A DNA stretch of 7,948 bases. Source: Flavobacteriaceae bacterium. Its GTDB lineage: Bacteria > Bacteroidota > Bacteroidia > Flavobacteriales > Flavobacteriaceae. Every line of letters begins with the position of its first letter. The stretch's first letter is position 1. The stretch covers positions 18,302 to 26,249 of the forward strand of contig PAFO01000005.1 in assembly GCA_002705385.1 (NCBI GenBank), given 5' to 3'. This document shows positions 7,337 to 7,948 of this stretch, piece by piece. The notes under the pieces were generated by a model. The model did not search any database. It was not told the origin of the DNA and worked only from the letters and a program-made list of their open reading frames with translations. The position numbers and the translations under genes are program-made.

Positions 7337-7948
<612 letters not shown>

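Overview
The window looks like chromosomal DNA of a Bacteroidota bacterium, most likely a (marine-type) member of the Flavobacteriia. It is strongly A+T rich, and most genes lack Shine-Dalgarno sequences. It carries a TonB-dependent outer-membrane receptor of the Bacteroidota 'carboxypeptidase regulatory-like domain + plug + OMP_b-brl_3' type and a lipoprotein with a Bacteroidota-style lipobox. No tRNA, rRNA, CRISPR array or insertion sequence was found. The genus cannot be fixed from the sequence.

Layout: one minus-strand gene (59-2446), a TonB-dependent receptor without a SusD partner, is divided by a 195-base divergent intergenic region from a plus-strand run of five genes that continues past the right edge. 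These are an alpha/beta-hydrolase with the complete active site of the fluoroacetate (haloacetate) dehalogenase family (2651-3520), an NAD-type beta-decarboxylating dehydrogenase of the tartrate/D-malate dehydrogenase group (3543-4601), a DUF819 polytopic membrane protein (4634-5770), an amidohydrolase lipoprotein (5894-7336), and the first 203 codons of a GH13 alpha-glucosidase of the oligo-1,6-glucosidase type (7340-end).

The first three plus-strand genes are separated by only 22 and 32 bases and form a plausible unit: a hydrolase that could turn a 2-halo acid into a 2-hydroxy acid, a dehydrogenase that oxidatively decarboxylates 2-hydroxy dicarboxylic acids, and a membrane protein that may transport a substrate. 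The divergent receptor could bring a substrate across the outer membrane. This joint role is inference; each family assignment rests on visible motifs. A 123-base gap precedes the amidohydrolase gene, which is coupled (3-base gap) to the alpha-glucosidase and may form a second transcription unit. Most of the window is ordinary metabolic sequence; the dehalogenase / tartrate-type dehydrogenase / DUF819 arrangement is its most interesting part.
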